DNA of 5,148 bases from SVTX01 sp045638125 (GCA_045638125.1 JAZUAS010000045.1:1-5148), one strand, 5' to 3'. Positions 1 through 5,138 are shown, counted from the first letter of the stretch. Numbers and translations: made by a program. The notes: generated by a model not told the origin, from the letters alone.

Positions 1-103
1 GACTGATGTATTCTAATAGCTGCTTCATCTCCGGCTTATTCTGTCTGCTGTCTTCGGGCGGCATGATATTTCCGCGCCACAGTTCCTTTATTATACTTTT
101 CAT
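1..103 (-). CDS. DUF6809-like small protein, 5' part only (runs off the left edge)
   Basis: An ATG at 103-101 on the minus strand opens a frame that stays open to the window edge, giving 34 residues that begin MKSIIKELWRGNI and continue MPPEDSRQNKPEMKQ. A very strong ribosome binding site, AGGAGGT, lies 7 nt upstream, so this start is well supported. The pattern of an N-terminal MKSI..EL..GNI..P.E followed by a charged helix is what I recall for the DUF6809 family, which comprises small proteins of unknown function common in Clostridia and often near mobile-element genes. That assignment is from memory of the family. The gene is divergent from the recombinase, with about 246 bp between the two starts, and it has its own promoter candidate. 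No function can be stated. It is truncated by the window, not visibly broken. Confidence 0.75.
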   Translation of the reverse strand, partial: MKSIIKELWRGNIMPPEDSRQNKPEMKQLLEYIS

Positions 104-110
104 AGTCCGT

Positions 111-117
111 ACCTCCT
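111..117 (-). promoter_or_regulatory. Ribosome binding site of the DUF6809-like gene
   Basis: Read on the minus strand this is AGGAGGT, 7 nt before the ATG at 103. It fixes the start of the truncated gene and shows that a longer overlapping minus-strand frame covering 36-221 is not the real one. Confidence 0.85.
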
Positions 118-128
118 GTTAGCACACA

Positions 129-157
129 ACAATACCACAGAAAGGGATGAAAGTCCA
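129..157 (-). promoter_or_regulatory. Promoter candidate for the DUF6809-like gene
   Basis: On the minus strand a -35 box TGGACT (152-157, 4 of 6 consensus) is followed after 17 bp by a -10 box TATTGT (129-134), with a TGn extension directly before the -10. The predicted start near 122 gives a leader of about 19 nt ending in the strong ribosome binding site. Spacing and position are right, but the boxes are imperfect. Confidence 0.5.
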
Positions 158-255
158 GACCTTTTTCGAAAATAAATCTAACTATTTCTCTGCGCCTTTT
201 CTTTAGCTTACTGCGGTGCAAATCTTGACATTTAATACAAGGAAGTTGTGTTGTT

Positions 256-288
256 CGAAAATTCTATATAATATTTTTGGAGTTTTCG
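256..288. repeat. Imperfect 9-bp inverted repeat around an AT-rich core upstream of the recombinase
   Basis: CGAAAATTC (256-264) is matched in inverted orientation by GAGTTTTCG (280-288), with one G-T pair and a 15-bp AT-rich centre. It ends exactly where the -35 box of the recombinase promoter begins. Large serine recombinases often have their attachment site just upstream of their own gene, and such sites are weakly symmetrical, so this could be part of one. It could equally be a repressor site or chance in an AT-rich stretch. The half-site TTCGAAAAT (254-262) also recurs in direct orientation at 165-173. Confidence 0.35.
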
Positions 289-317
289 TTGACAAATCCA
301 GATTTGTATGGTATAAT
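289..317 (+). promoter_or_regulatory. Near-perfect sigma-A promoter of the recombinase gene
   Basis: The -35 box is TTGACA (289-294) and the -10 box is TATAAT (312-317). Both are exact consensus with the ideal 17-bp spacer, and a TG at 309-310 makes an extended -10. Transcription should start near 324, giving a leader of about 26 nt that contains the ribosome binding site AAGGAGG at 336-342. Such a strong promoter on a recombinase gene suggests that it is held down by a repressor in the integrated state; the palindrome at 292-307 is the obvious place for one to bind. Confidence 0.88.
292..307. promoter_or_regulatory. Perfect palindrome between the -35 and -10 boxes: operator candidate
   Basis: ACAAATC (292-298) and GATTTGT (301-307) are perfect inverted repeats separated by CA. 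The site overlaps the last three bases of the -35 box and fills most of the spacer, so a dimeric repressor bound here would block RNA polymerase. The symmetry is seen directly; the repressor role is inferred. No repressor gene lies in the window, so the regulator would be encoded elsewhere, for example further left in the element. Confidence 0.5.
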
Positions 318-349
318 AGGCACACTTAAGGCAGGAAGGAGGCGAAAAG

Positions 350-1834
350 ATGAGAGGTGTGATATATGCGAGATATTCCTCAGATAATCAACGTGAGGAA
401 TCTATCGAAGGTCAAATTCGTGAGAATACGGCGTATGCCAAGAAGAATGTAATCGATATTGTCGGAACGTATATCGACAGGGCTTATTCTGCTAAAACAG
501 ATAACCGTCCCGAGTTTCAGCGTATGATCAAGGACAGTGCGAAGAAGGGCTTTGATGTTGTTATCGTATGGAAGCTCGACCGATTCTCTCGTAACCGTTA
601 CGATTCGGCAAAGTACAAGGCTGCATTGAGGAAGAATGATGTGCGTGTTGTTTCCGCTACCGAGTCCATTTCCGAGGGCGCGGAAGGCATCATTCTTGAA
701 TCGGTGCTTGAGGGTATGGCAGAATATTATTCCGCGGATCTGGCTGAGAAGGTATCGAGAGGTATGACCGAGAATGCGCTCAAGGCTCGCTTCAACGGTG
801 GTCAGATTCCGATTGGTTTTACGATAGATGACGAACAGCATTATCAGATCGATCCTGAGAAAGCTCCGCTTGTCATCGAGATGTTTCGCAGATACGCAGG
901 TGGTGAGTCCATCACAGACATCATCGAAGATCTGAATGCACGTGGAATACGTACTTCCCAAGGCAATCGCTTCAATAAAAACTCTCTCGCTCGCATTTTT
1001 GCCAACCGCAGATATATCGGTGAGTATGCATACAAGGATGTAGTGATTCCGGATGCGATACCTGCTATTGTTTCCAAGGATGTTTTTGAAAGGGTGGCTA
1101 TACGGATGGGACAAAATAAACACGCAACGGGCAAGGCGAAAGCTCCCGAGAGATATTTGCTGACGACCAAGCTGTTCTGCGGAACGTGTAATTCAATGTT
1201 TGTCGGTGACAGCGCAAACAAACCGAATGGTGTGATATACCGCTATTACAAATGCGCCAGCGCAAAACGTCACGAATGCGACCGCAAAGCAATTCGCAAG
1301 GAATGGATCGAGGACAAGGTTATCGAGCAGATTTCCGCTTGGCTGAATAACGATAAGCTTCTCAGCGATATGGCAGATGACGTGATGGCTCTCCTGAATG
1401 AGGACGACGAAATGATCCTCGCTCTTGAGGCACAGCTTCGTGAGGTTCAATCTTCAATCGAAAACATTATGAAGGCTATCGAGAAGGGCGTTGTCACTCG
1501 CACGACCAAGACTCGCTTGGAGGAGCTTGAAGCGGAGGAAGAAAAAATCAAGTGGAATATCAAGGCAGAAGAAGATAAGCGACCGAAGATTACCAAGGAT
1601 TTCATTCTGTTCACGCTCCACAAGTTCCGAAGTCTTGATTTGAGATTCGAGAAAAACAAGGAGCGCTTGATTGACGGACTCGTCAAAGCGATATTCGTTT
1701 ATGATGACTACATCAAGCTGATCCTTACCTTTGACGATAAGCCAATTAACATCCCCACAACCGAAGAAATTGAATATATGGCAAATAGTTCGGACATCCA
1801 ATCGTCCGCTTCACCAAAAAAGAAGAAGGAGTAG
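350..1834 (+). CDS. Large serine recombinase (site-specific integrase/transposase of a mobile element)
   Basis: A 494-residue cytoplasmic DNA recombinase that would cut both strands at paired attachment sites and link DNA through a serine, inserting or excising a mobile element. The N-terminal resolvase domain spans about residues 2-150. It has the motif YARYSSDNQ, with Ser10 as probable nucleophile and Arg8 two residues before it, and KLDRFSR (75-81), supplying Asp77, Arg78 and Arg81 of the active site. A recombinase DNA-binding domain follows (about 155-255), then a zinc ribbon with Cys277, Cys280, Cys302 and Cys310. A charged coiled coil (about 350-410) of the kind that controls integration versus excision comes next, and the protein ends in a basic KKKKE tail. 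Length and domain order are normal and no lesion is visible, so it should be active. The start is supported by AAGGAGG 7 nt upstream. It is a single-gene transcript from a consensus promoter. It probably lies near the right end of an element extending left, but the exact family and attachment site cannot be read from the sequence. Confidence 0.95.
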   Translation: MRGVIYARYSSDNQREESIEGQIRENTAYAKKNVIDIVGTYIDRAYSAKTDNRPEFQRMIKDSAKKGFDVVIVWKLDRFSRNRYDSAKYKAALRKNDVRVVSATESISEGAEGIILESVLEGMAEYYSADLAEKVSRGMTENALKARFNGGQIPIGFTIDDEQHYQIDPEKAPLVIEMFRRYAGGESITDIIEDLNARGIRTSQGNRFNKNSLARIFANRRYIGEYAYKDVVIPDAIPAIVSKDVFERVAIRMGQNKHATGKAKAPERYLLTTKLFCGTCNSMFVGDSANKPNGVIYRYYKCASAKRHECDRKAIRKEWIEDKVIEQISAWLNNDKLLSDMADDVMALLNEDDEMILALEAQLREVQSSIENIMKAIEKGVVTRTTKTRLEELEAEEEKIKWNIKAEEDKRPKITKDFILFTLHKFRSLDLRFEKNKERLIDGLVKAIFVYDDYIKLILTFDDKPINIPTTEEIEYMANSSDIQSSASPKKKKE

Positions 1835-1858
1835 CAAAGCTACTCCTTCTTCTTTTTT
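1816..1858 (+). terminator. Terminator-like 20-bp perfect stem overlapping the recombinase stop codon
   Basis: Positions 1816-1835 pair perfectly with 1839-1858 around a 3-nt AAA loop; the right arm ends in TTTTTT. The left arm is coding: it encodes the KKKKE tail and includes the TAG stop at 1832-1834. The A6/T6 ends make it symmetrical, so it could stop transcription from either side. Because ribosomes cover the left arm while translating, the full hairpin can form only after translation ends. Confidence 0.8.
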
Positions 1859-1859
1859 G

Positions 1860-1872
1860 CGCACTTCGTGCG
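1860..1872. repeat. Short GC-rich hairpin after the terminator
   Basis: CGCAC (1860-1864) pairs perfectly with GTGCG (1868-1872) around TTC. It starts 2 nt after the terminator stem and ends 2 nt before the next hairpin, so it is the second member of the hairpin chain. It could extend the terminator or be a separate palindromic unit. Confidence 0.55.
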
Positions 1873-1873
1873 A

Positions 1874-1930
1874 GGAATCGAATCTTTCACCACAAATTGC
1901 TTGCAATTTGTGTGTAAAGGTTCAGATTCC
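1874..1930. repeat. Long imperfect hairpin A1
   Basis: Three stacked helices are visible: 1874-1879 with 1925-1930 (GGAATC/GATTCC), 1880-1887 with 1916-1923 (one G-T pair), and 1891-1900 with 1903-1912 around a TT turn. In total 24 base pairs form over 57 nt. The right arm belongs to the 120-bp repeat unit, whereas most of the left arm lies outside it, so pairing is conserved although the left-arm sequence is not shared with hairpin A2. Confidence 0.65.
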
Positions 1931-2006
1931 CATAAAAATTTTGACCTCGATGGTCGAAATTTTTATCTTTAGATAAACTTTACCCTTATCGGGCGGCAGA
2001 GAACCT
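1887..2006. repeat. Tandem 120-bp repeat, copy 1
   Basis: This copy matches 2010-2129 at 118 of 120 positions, with a period of 123 bp and a 3-bp spacer ACA. The only differences are C1893 versus A2016 and G1910 versus T2033; 1893 and 1910 pair with each other in a hairpin, so the changes are compensatory. The unit contains the inner hairpin of A1, hairpin B1, and a tail ending GGGCGGCAGAGAACCT. GTAAAG (1914-1919) and CTTTAC (1978-1983) could also close a larger fold around B1. It contains no open frame that looks coding. Its role is unknown; a genome-wide interspersed structured repeat is the likeliest reading. Confidence 0.9.
1932..1966. repeat. Hairpin B1 in repeat copy 1
   Basis: Positions 1932-1946 pair with 1952-1966 over 15 bp (14 Watson-Crick and one G-T) around a 5-nt loop TCGAT. 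An alternative, overlapping small hairpin is TTTATCT (1962-1968) with AGATAAA (1971-1977), so the 3' arm of B1 has two possible partners. Confidence 0.7.
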
Positions 2007-2046
2007 ACATCACCAAAAATTGCTTGCAATTTTTGTGTAAAGGTTC
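2001..2046. repeat. Imperfect hairpin A2
   Basis: The inner helix 2014-2023 with 2026-2035 corresponds to that of A1 but carries the compensatory A2016-T2033 pair. The outer helix is GAACCT (2001-2006) with AGGTTC (2041-2046). Here the left arm comes from the tail of repeat copy 1, a sequence different from the left arm of A1, yet it pairs with the same right arm. Confidence 0.65.
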
Positions 2047-2129
2047 AGATTCCCATAAAAATTTTGACCTCGATGGTCGAAATTTTTATCTTTAGATAAA
2101 CTTTACCCTTATCGGGCGGCAGAGAACCT
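2010..2129. repeat. Tandem 120-bp repeat, copy 2
   Basis: Second copy of the unit at 1887-2006, identical apart from the two compensating bases in the inner hairpin. Similarity stops sharply at 2129. The following bases contain only a weak echo (TTTCCATAAAAAA near 2133-2145) of the start of hairpin B before the hppA terminator begins. Confidence 0.9.
2055..2089. repeat. Hairpin B2 in repeat copy 2
   Basis: Exact copy of hairpin B1: 2055-2069 pairs with 2075-2089 around TCGAT, with the same single G-T pair. Confidence 0.7.
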
Positions 2130-2140
2130 CTATTTCCATA

Positions 2141-2172
2141 AAAAAGCTCCCACCTTTCGGTAAGAGCTTTTT
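2141..2172 (-). terminator. Rho-independent terminator of hppA
   Basis: Positions 2141-2149 pair with 2164-2172, and an inner ACC/GGT helix (2152-2154 with 2159-2161) closes a TTTC loop. On the minus strand this gives a GCTC/GAGC stem followed by TTTTTT, 12 nt after the hppA stop at 2184. The plus strand also has T residues after the stem, so it may act in both directions and protect hppA from antisense readthrough out of the recombinase side. Confidence 0.85.
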
Positions 2173-2183
2173 ATTATTAAAAG

Positions 2184-4262
2184 TTAGATCTTCGCAAAGA
2201 ATTCCGCTATAATATCCCAAAGGGGAGTGAGCTTTACAAGCACGGGAACGAAGATAAGGGAAATAACAGACATAAGCTTGATAAGAATATCCATAGCGGG
2301 GCCTGCGGTATCCTTCAAGGGGTCACCAACGGTGTCGCCGGTGATAGCAGCTTTGTGGGTATCACTACCCTTGCCGCCAAAGTTTCCGCCCTCGACGAAC
2401 TTCTTTGCGTTATCCCAAGCGCCGCCTGCGTTTGCCATAAATACGGCAAGCATAATAGCGGATACAAGACCACCAATGAGGATGCCTCCAAGTCCTGCAG
2501 CTCCGAGCACAAGACCGCCAAGAATGGGAGCGAGAATTGCGATAAGGCCGGGAAGGATCATCTCACGGAGAGAAGCCTTGGTTGAAATGTCGATGCAACG
2601 GTTGTAATCGGGAGCAGCCTTGCCCTCGAGAATTTCGGGATTGTTTTCAAACTGTGCTCTAACCTCTTCAACCATCTTGTTTGCTGCCTTACCAACAGAG
2701 CCGATAGTGAGCGCGGAGAAGAGGTAGGGAAGCATAGCGCCAACCAGCATACCAACCAGAACCTTGGGGTCGCTGAGCGAGATCTCTGTTCCGGTCGCAT
2801 GAATAAATGACATAATAAATGCGAGAGATGTAAGAGTTGCAGAGCCAATACAGAAGCCCTTACCGATAGCGGCGGTGGTGTTACCTACTGCATCAAGCTT
2901 GTCGGTGATGCCGCGCACCTCTGAGGGAAGACCTGCCATCTCGGCAATACCGCCTGCATTGTCTGCAATAGGACCGTAGCCGTCAACCGAAACGGTGATA
3001 CCAACGGTGCAAAGCATACCAACTGCCGCAAGAGCGATACCGTATGCGCCGCCGAAGAAGTAGGAAAGGGCGATAGCCGCGCCGAGGCAAGCGATGGTGA
3101 GCCAAGTCGACTTCATACCTACGCCGAGACCTGCGATGATGTTAGTACCGTGGCCTGTCTGGGATTCCTTTGCGATCTGCTTAACCGCTCTATATTCGTC
3201 AGAGGTGTAAAGCTCGGCAACAAATCCTACGCCAACACCTGCCAAGAGACCGGTGATAACGCTAAACATATATTTGTACTCGCCGAGATAGAAGATGGAG
3301 AGCAATACAGCGGCAACGATAACGATACCGGTTGCGATATATGTAGCGATGTTAAGTGCAAGATGAGGATCCTTCCACTTCTTTGCTCTTACGATAAGTA
3401 CGGATATAACCGACGCGAGAATACCTACGCCACAGACAAGTATGGGGAACAAAAGATGCTTGAATGTAAGACCTGTAAAGAGTGCCATGGTAAGGCAGGA
3501 AATGATAGAGCCTACGTAGGACTCGGTAAGGTCAGAGCCCATTCCTGCGATGTCGCCTACGTTGTCACCAACGTTGTCTGCAATGGTAGCAGGGTTTCTG
3601 GGATCGTCCTCGGGAATACCTGCCTCAAGCTTACCAACGAGGTCAGCTCCTACGTCAGCCGCCTTGGTGTAGATACCGCCGCCGACACGGGCGAAAAGAG
3701 CGATAAGAGAGCAACCCAAGCTGTAACCGGTAAGGATCTGGATGGGAGCTGTGTAGTCGTTAGTAAGGGCATAAACTACAAGAAAAATGCCTACAAGACC
3801 CAAAAGACCAAAGCCTGCAACAGAGAGACCGAGAACTGCTCCGCCGCCAAATGCGGTCTTAAGCGCGCCGGGCATTCCCTCTTCTTTCGCCTTCATGGCG
3901 GTTCTTGCATTCGCCTTGGTTGCGATGAACATTCCGATCCAGCCTGCGAGAGCAGAGAAGAGCGCTCCGACAACAAAGCAGACAGCCGCCTGCCAGCCTA
4001 TGCCCTCAGCGCCCTGAAGTGCGGGAACGAATCCAAGAATCGCAAGAAGAGCGCCTACTCCAACAACGAAGGGAATAATGAGCTTGTATTCACGAACAAG
4101 GAAGGTCATAGCTCCATCGTGAATGTACTTTTGAATTTCCTCAACTCTCTTATCCGCAATCTTGATGCGAGAAACCTTGCGGAAAAGTACGAATACGTAC
4201 AAAAGCGTGATTACCGCCGCAACAGCCACGAGAGCTAAGGGAAGATAAATGTTGATATCCAT
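2184..4262 (-). CDS. hppA: Membrane-bound ion-translocating pyrophosphatase, K+-dependent type
   Basis: A 692-residue integral membrane enzyme that hydrolyses pyrophosphate to phosphate and uses the energy to pump Na+ and/or H+ out across the cytoplasmic membrane. It is full length for the family and has about 16 hydrophobic segments. The substrate motif DVGADLVGKLEAGIPEDD (203-220), the acidic metal-binding run DNVGDNVGD (229-237), DGYGPIADNAGG (427-438) and the C-terminal TGDTVGDPLKDTAGPA (641-656) are all intact. GNTTAAIGKG (460-469) has Ala464 and Gly467 where K+-independent enzymes have Lys and Thr, marking the K+-dependent class. Glu247 in SDLTESYVGS sits where Na+-pumping members keep a glutamate, which favours Na+ (or Na+ plus H+) transport; the ion is an inference. 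The ATG at 4262 is supported by AAAGGAG (4269-4275 on the plus strand) 6 nt upstream. The gene has its own promoter and terminator, so it is probably monocistronic. It converges on the recombinase gene. Confidence 0.96.
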   Translation of the reverse strand: MDINIYLPLALVAVAAVITLLYVFVLFRKVSRIKIADKRVEEIQKYIHDGAMTFLVREYKLIIPFVVGVGALLAILGFVPALQGAEGIGWQAAVCFVVGALFSALAGWIGMFIATKANARTAMKAKEEGMPGALKTAFGGGAVLGLSVAGFGLLGLVGIFLVVYALTNDYTAPIQILTGYSLGCSLIALFARVGGGIYTKAADVGADLVGKLEAGIPEDDPRNPATIADNVGDNVGDIAGMGSDLTESYVGSIISCLTMALFTGLTFKHLLFPILVCGVGILASVISVLIVRAKKWKDPHLALNIATYIATGIVIVAAVLLSIFYLGEYKYMFSVITGLLAGVGVGFVAELYTSDEYRAVKQIAKESQTGHGTNIIAGLGVGMKSTWLTIACLGAAIALSYFFGGAYGIALAAVGMLCTVGITVSVDGYGPIADNAGGIAEMAGLPSEVRGITDKLDAVGNTTAAIGKGFCIGSATLTSLAFIMSFIHATGTEISLSDPKVLVGMLVGAMLPYLFSALTIGSVGKAANKMVEEVRAQFENNPEILEGKAAPDYNRCIDISTKASLREMILPGLIAILAPILGGLVLGAAGLGGILIGGLVSAIMLAVFMANAGGAWDNAKKFVEGGNFGGKGSDTHKAAITGDTVGDPLKDTAGPAMDILIKLMSVISLIFVPVLVKLTPLWDIIAEFFAKI

Positions 4263-4295
4263 TTTGATCTCCTTTCAATATATTAAATCAAATAA

Positions 4296-4324
4296 ATTAT
4301 ATCACAATATATTCATAATTTCAA
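4296..4324 (-). promoter_or_regulatory. Sigma-A promoter of hppA
   Basis: On the minus strand a -35 box TTGAAA (4319-4324) is followed after 17 bp by an exact -10 box TATAAT (4296-4301) with a TGn extension (TG at 4304-4303). Transcription should start near 4289, leaving a leader of about 27 nt. It lies wholly in the 87-bp gap after the CmpB-family gene, so hppA can be expressed independently of it. Confidence 0.8.
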
Positions 4325-4349
4325 TAGGTTTGACACGATTTTATTAATT

Positions 4350-4919
4350 TTATTGAATTGATGACGAGCGAAAATTCTTGCGGCGGCTTAAGTTTAGCCC
4401 CAAGGTGTCTGCGGACATAAGACCGAGATAAATCCCAACGAAAATAGAAAGGCTTGCGTTGAGTGTTATCCAATCCGCGAACGAAACGAGCAAGCGGTGA
4501 ACCAAAAGAAGATAAAAGGCACAAATAATGCCCCAAAAGAAGGCAAACCTCGGACATATCAATCCCCTGAAGTTGCCCCACTCTCCCGAATAATCCCAAA
4601 GATCGAAATTTAGCCAGTCTACGTATATAAGTCCGGCTACAAGCTCTAAAAGCGTAACGGAAAAGGTCATTATTACTATTAAAATCAACTTTCCAAGCGC
4701 TCCGCCGATTGGCAGAAGTCCTTCGATCCCCGACAAAAGATACAAGGCGCAAAGACCAAAGCCGTAGATGGGCAACCACGGGCCTTTGAGGTATCCGGGA
4801 TTTATCCACCGCCCCTCGGGATTTGCTGACCTGCAAAAACGGCGAAAAATTACCTCAAGTACCCATCCAAAGCTGCATCCAATAACAAAAATGCTTGAGA
4901 TTTTAATAAAAAAGCTCAT
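4350..4919 (-). CDS. CmpB-family multi-pass membrane protein (putative ABC transporter permease)
   Basis: A 189-residue membrane protein with about five hydrophobic helices (near residues 5-25, 48-66, 74-100, 123-145 and 152-172). It matches my recollection of the Pfam family named ABC_trans_CmpB, whose members are annotated as putative ABC-transporter permeases with little experimental support. Family hallmarks are GWVLEV (18-23), PGYLKGPWLPIYGFG (41-55), the buried Glu92 in TLLELVAG, WDYS (108-111) and FFWG (127-130). An upstream GTG at 4928 is in frame, but the ribosome binding site AAGGAG at 4928-4933 overlaps it. The ATG at 4919, 8 nt from that site, is therefore the real start. No ATPase or substrate-binding gene lies beside it, so the transporter label should be treated as a family name and not a function. 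No terminator is seen between it and hppA, so some readthrough into hppA is possible. Confidence 0.85.
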   Translation of the reverse strand: MSFFIKISSIFVIGCSFGWVLEVIFRRFCRSANPEGRWINPGYLKGPWLPIYGFGLCALYLLSGIEGLLPIGGALGKLILIVIMTFSVTLLELVAGLIYVDWLNFDLWDYSGEWGNFRGLICPRFAFFWGIICAFYLLLVHRLLVSFADWITLNASLSIFVGIYLGLMSADTLGLNLSRRKNFRSSSIQ

Positions 4920-4927
4920 TTTTCTCA

Positions 4928-4933
4928 CTCCTT
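4928..4933 (-). promoter_or_regulatory. Ribosome binding site that fixes the CmpB-family start at 4919
   Basis: Read on the minus strand this is AAGGAG, 8 nt before the ATG at 4919. It overlaps the in-frame GTG at 4928-4926, so that codon cannot be the start it serves. Confidence 0.8.
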
Positions 4934-4937
4934 ACTG

Positions 4938-4966
4938 TTTTTCTGCAATTATTATGTGCAGAAAAA
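4938..4966. promoter_or_regulatory. Perfect 10-bp hairpin in the leader of the CmpB-family gene
   Basis: TTTTTCTGCA (4938-4947) and TGCAGAAAAA (4957-4966) are perfect inverted repeats around a 9-nt loop. On the minus strand it ends 4 nt before the ribosome binding site. The T run lies on the 5' side in that direction, so it is not a simple terminator. It may be a leader hairpin affecting translation or a palindromic protein-binding site. The symmetry is seen; the role is inferred. Confidence 0.5.
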
Positions 4967-5041
4967 ACGTTAAGTGATAAAACGAGCCGCAAGTTAATTT
5001 ACGCCAAACCATTTAAGGTAATTTCTTACTGTTTAATTATA

Positions 5042-5069
5042 ATTATCAATAAAATAATCCGTCTGTAAA
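5042..5069 (-). promoter_or_regulatory. Weak promoter candidate for the CmpB-family gene
   Basis: On the minus strand TTTACA (5064-5069) is followed after 16 bp by GATAAT (5042-5047). Both boxes differ from consensus by one base. It would give a leader of more than 110 nt that includes the 4938-4966 hairpin. The surrounding AT-rich sequence makes chance matches likely; an overlapping TATAAT at 5039-5044 has no good -35 box. Confidence 0.35.
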
Positions 5070-5116
5070 TAAACCTCACTATTAAACAAACCCATTTTTT
5101 AAAAAGTTTTTGGAAA

Positions 5117-5138
5117 CGAGGGGGAGCGCGAGGGGGAG
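5117..5138. repeat. G-rich 10-bp direct repeat at the right edge
   Basis: CGAGGGGGAG occurs at 5117-5126 and again at 5129-5138, two bases apart, followed by GGGAAACC. The plus strand thus has three G runs of three or more, with a GG pair just before them at 5112-5113, so a G-quadruplex is conceivable. The composition differs sharply from the AT-rich sequence to its left. It may be the edge of a larger repeat or intergenic element continuing past the window. Confidence 0.5.

Noticed and set aside
36..221. A 61-residue minus-strand open frame upstream of the recombinase
   Set aside because: It overlaps the DUF6809-like gene in another frame, runs through that gene's promoter and ribosome binding site, and has low-complexity basic composition. 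The frame starting at 103 has a proper ribosome binding site and a recognisable protein pattern.
225..272. A second promoter for the recombinase using TTGACA at 225-230 or TATAAT at 267-272
   Set aside because: The two boxes are too far apart to work together, and neither has an acceptable partner at normal spacing. The promoter at 289-317 is far better.
380..1801. Several minus-strand open frames opposite the recombinase (for example 380-1123, 844-1221, 1193-1450, 1454-1801)
   Set aside because: They are antisense to a clearly functional gene, lack recognisable domains and lack ribosome binding sites of the quality seen at real starts here.
1873..1930. A tRNA 3' end, suggested by TCGAATC and GGTTCAGATTCC motifs
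   Set aside because: No cloverleaf can be built around them; the motifs are the two arms of hairpin A1 and there is no anticodon or acceptor stem.
1731..1976. An 81-residue plus-strand frame running from the recombinase end into repeat copy 1
   Set aside because: It starts inside the recombinase gene in another frame, crosses the terminator stem and ends in hairpin B1. Its product has no recognisable features.
1887..2129. Repeat units as coding sequence (the 123-bp period is divisible by three)
   Set aside because: The minus-strand frame without early stops (reading SLPPDKGKVYLKIK) ends within each unit and has no start or ribosome binding site. The changes between copies preserve pairing, not a protein.
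1887..2129. CRISPR array
   Set aside because: There are only two 120-bp units with a 3-bp spacer, which does not fit the short repeats and 25-40 bp unique spacers of CRISPR arrays.
3150..4238. A 362-residue plus-strand open frame opposite hppA
   Set aside because: It is antisense to a full-length conserved enzyme, and its Cys/Lys/Arg-rich product with no hydrophobic core or domain is typical of a shadow frame.
4321..4836. A 171-residue minus-strand frame overlapping the CmpB-family gene
   Set aside because: It is in a different frame from the conserved CmpB-type motifs, has no ribosome binding site and would run through the hppA -35 region.
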